Positions 63,983 through 64,000 of a DNA stretch of 64,000 bases are shown in pieces. Both the position numbers and the translations under genes were made by a program. This stretch comes from Candidatus Accumulibacter cognatus. Lineage in GTDB: Bacteria > Pseudomonadota > Gammaproteobacteria > Burkholderiales > Rhodocyclaceae. Numbering within the stretch: position 1 is the first letter of the stretch; the number at the start of each line of letters is the position of its first letter. The stretch lies in assembly GCA_013414765.1 (NCBI GenBank), contig CP058708.1, forward strand, positions 863,553 through 927,552, read 5' to 3'. The notes under the pieces are model-generated. The model ran no database searches and was not told where the DNA came from. It worked only from the letters and a program-made list of their open reading frames with translations.

Positions 63983-64000
63983 GGCAAACATGACCACAGC

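Larger units (their letters stand above)
54986..64000. mobile_element. P4-like integrative element (minimal extent)
   Basis: All genes from 54986 to the integrase are on the minus strand, with dense start/stop overlaps and an int, alpA, small genes and replication-protein order. The left limit could instead be the TGGGACA boxes near 46333, which would put the mosaic array inside a 17.6-kb island. No attachment repeats were found, and the right end is beyond the window. Confidence 0.65.

Overview
The window looks like a chromosomal segment of a betaproteobacterium, most likely Rhodocyclales and perhaps Accumulibacter-like. This is inferred from moderately GC-rich coding sequence, a pilBCD cluster, a ruvCAB-ybgC-tolQRAB-pal-cpoB-queE chain, a thrB/BPSS1780/nadD/rsfS/rlmH/maf run and a DUF2782 gene. 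The genus assignment is a guess from gene content. I saw no rRNA or tRNA genes.

Region 1 (1-8.6 kb, minus strand): an envelope or polymer-glycosylation group (GT2 glycosyltransferase, SAM methyltransferase, small EamA/SMR-type membrane protein, start of a DUF2142 protein), then pilB-pilC-pilD and maeB. Region 2 (8.9-15.9 kb): an EF-G-like GTPase and plsB on plus, a lytic transglycosylase on minus, and a CorC/HlyC-type membrane protein on plus. Region 3 (15.9-28.3 kb, minus): EamA-ruvC-ruvA-AI2E-ruvB, ybgC-tolQ-tolR-tolA-tolB-pal-cpoB, queE, a PilZ protein and queC. Many of these genes overlap by ATGA, which suggests translational coupling. A ComEA-like protein lies upstream of them, behind a strong terminator. 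Region 4 (28.4-37.9 kb, minus): an IclR regulator, a two-component pair, a broken hybrid histidine kinase, then DUF2782, thrB, two BPSS1780 membrane proteins, nadD, rsfS, rlmH and maf. Region 5 (38.3-45.9 kb): polA and a lipoprotein on plus, then a phosphonate-type ABC transporter and a REC-TPR protein on minus.

Region 6 (46.3-64 kb) is accessory. It begins with a cluster of TGGGACA/TGTCCCA boxes. A 7.6-kb tandem array follows, made of 42 units drawn from two modules (P, 199 bp; Q, 142 bp) and two recombinant forms (R and S). Next come a truncated IS5-type transposase and a minus-strand integrative element. Read from its integrase end, that element carries a tyrosine integrase, a DUF4258/HTH toxin-antitoxin-like pair, a DNA-binding-like protein, AlpA, an unknown gene, a structured leader, three tiny overlapping genes, a Toprim-DUF927 replication protein and a cysteine-containing protein. 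This order resembles P4-type satellites.

Two observations stand out. First, the leader at 59320-59518 holds two direct copies of a 16/15-base sequence flanking an inverted copy that can pair with either. This is the arrangement of seqA, seqB and seqC in phage P4 RNA-based immunity. Second, the mosaic array has unit lengths that are mostly not multiples of three, and it contains reciprocal P/Q joints and longer duplicated blocks. It looks like a non-coding, recombining macro-satellite. Its function is unknown.
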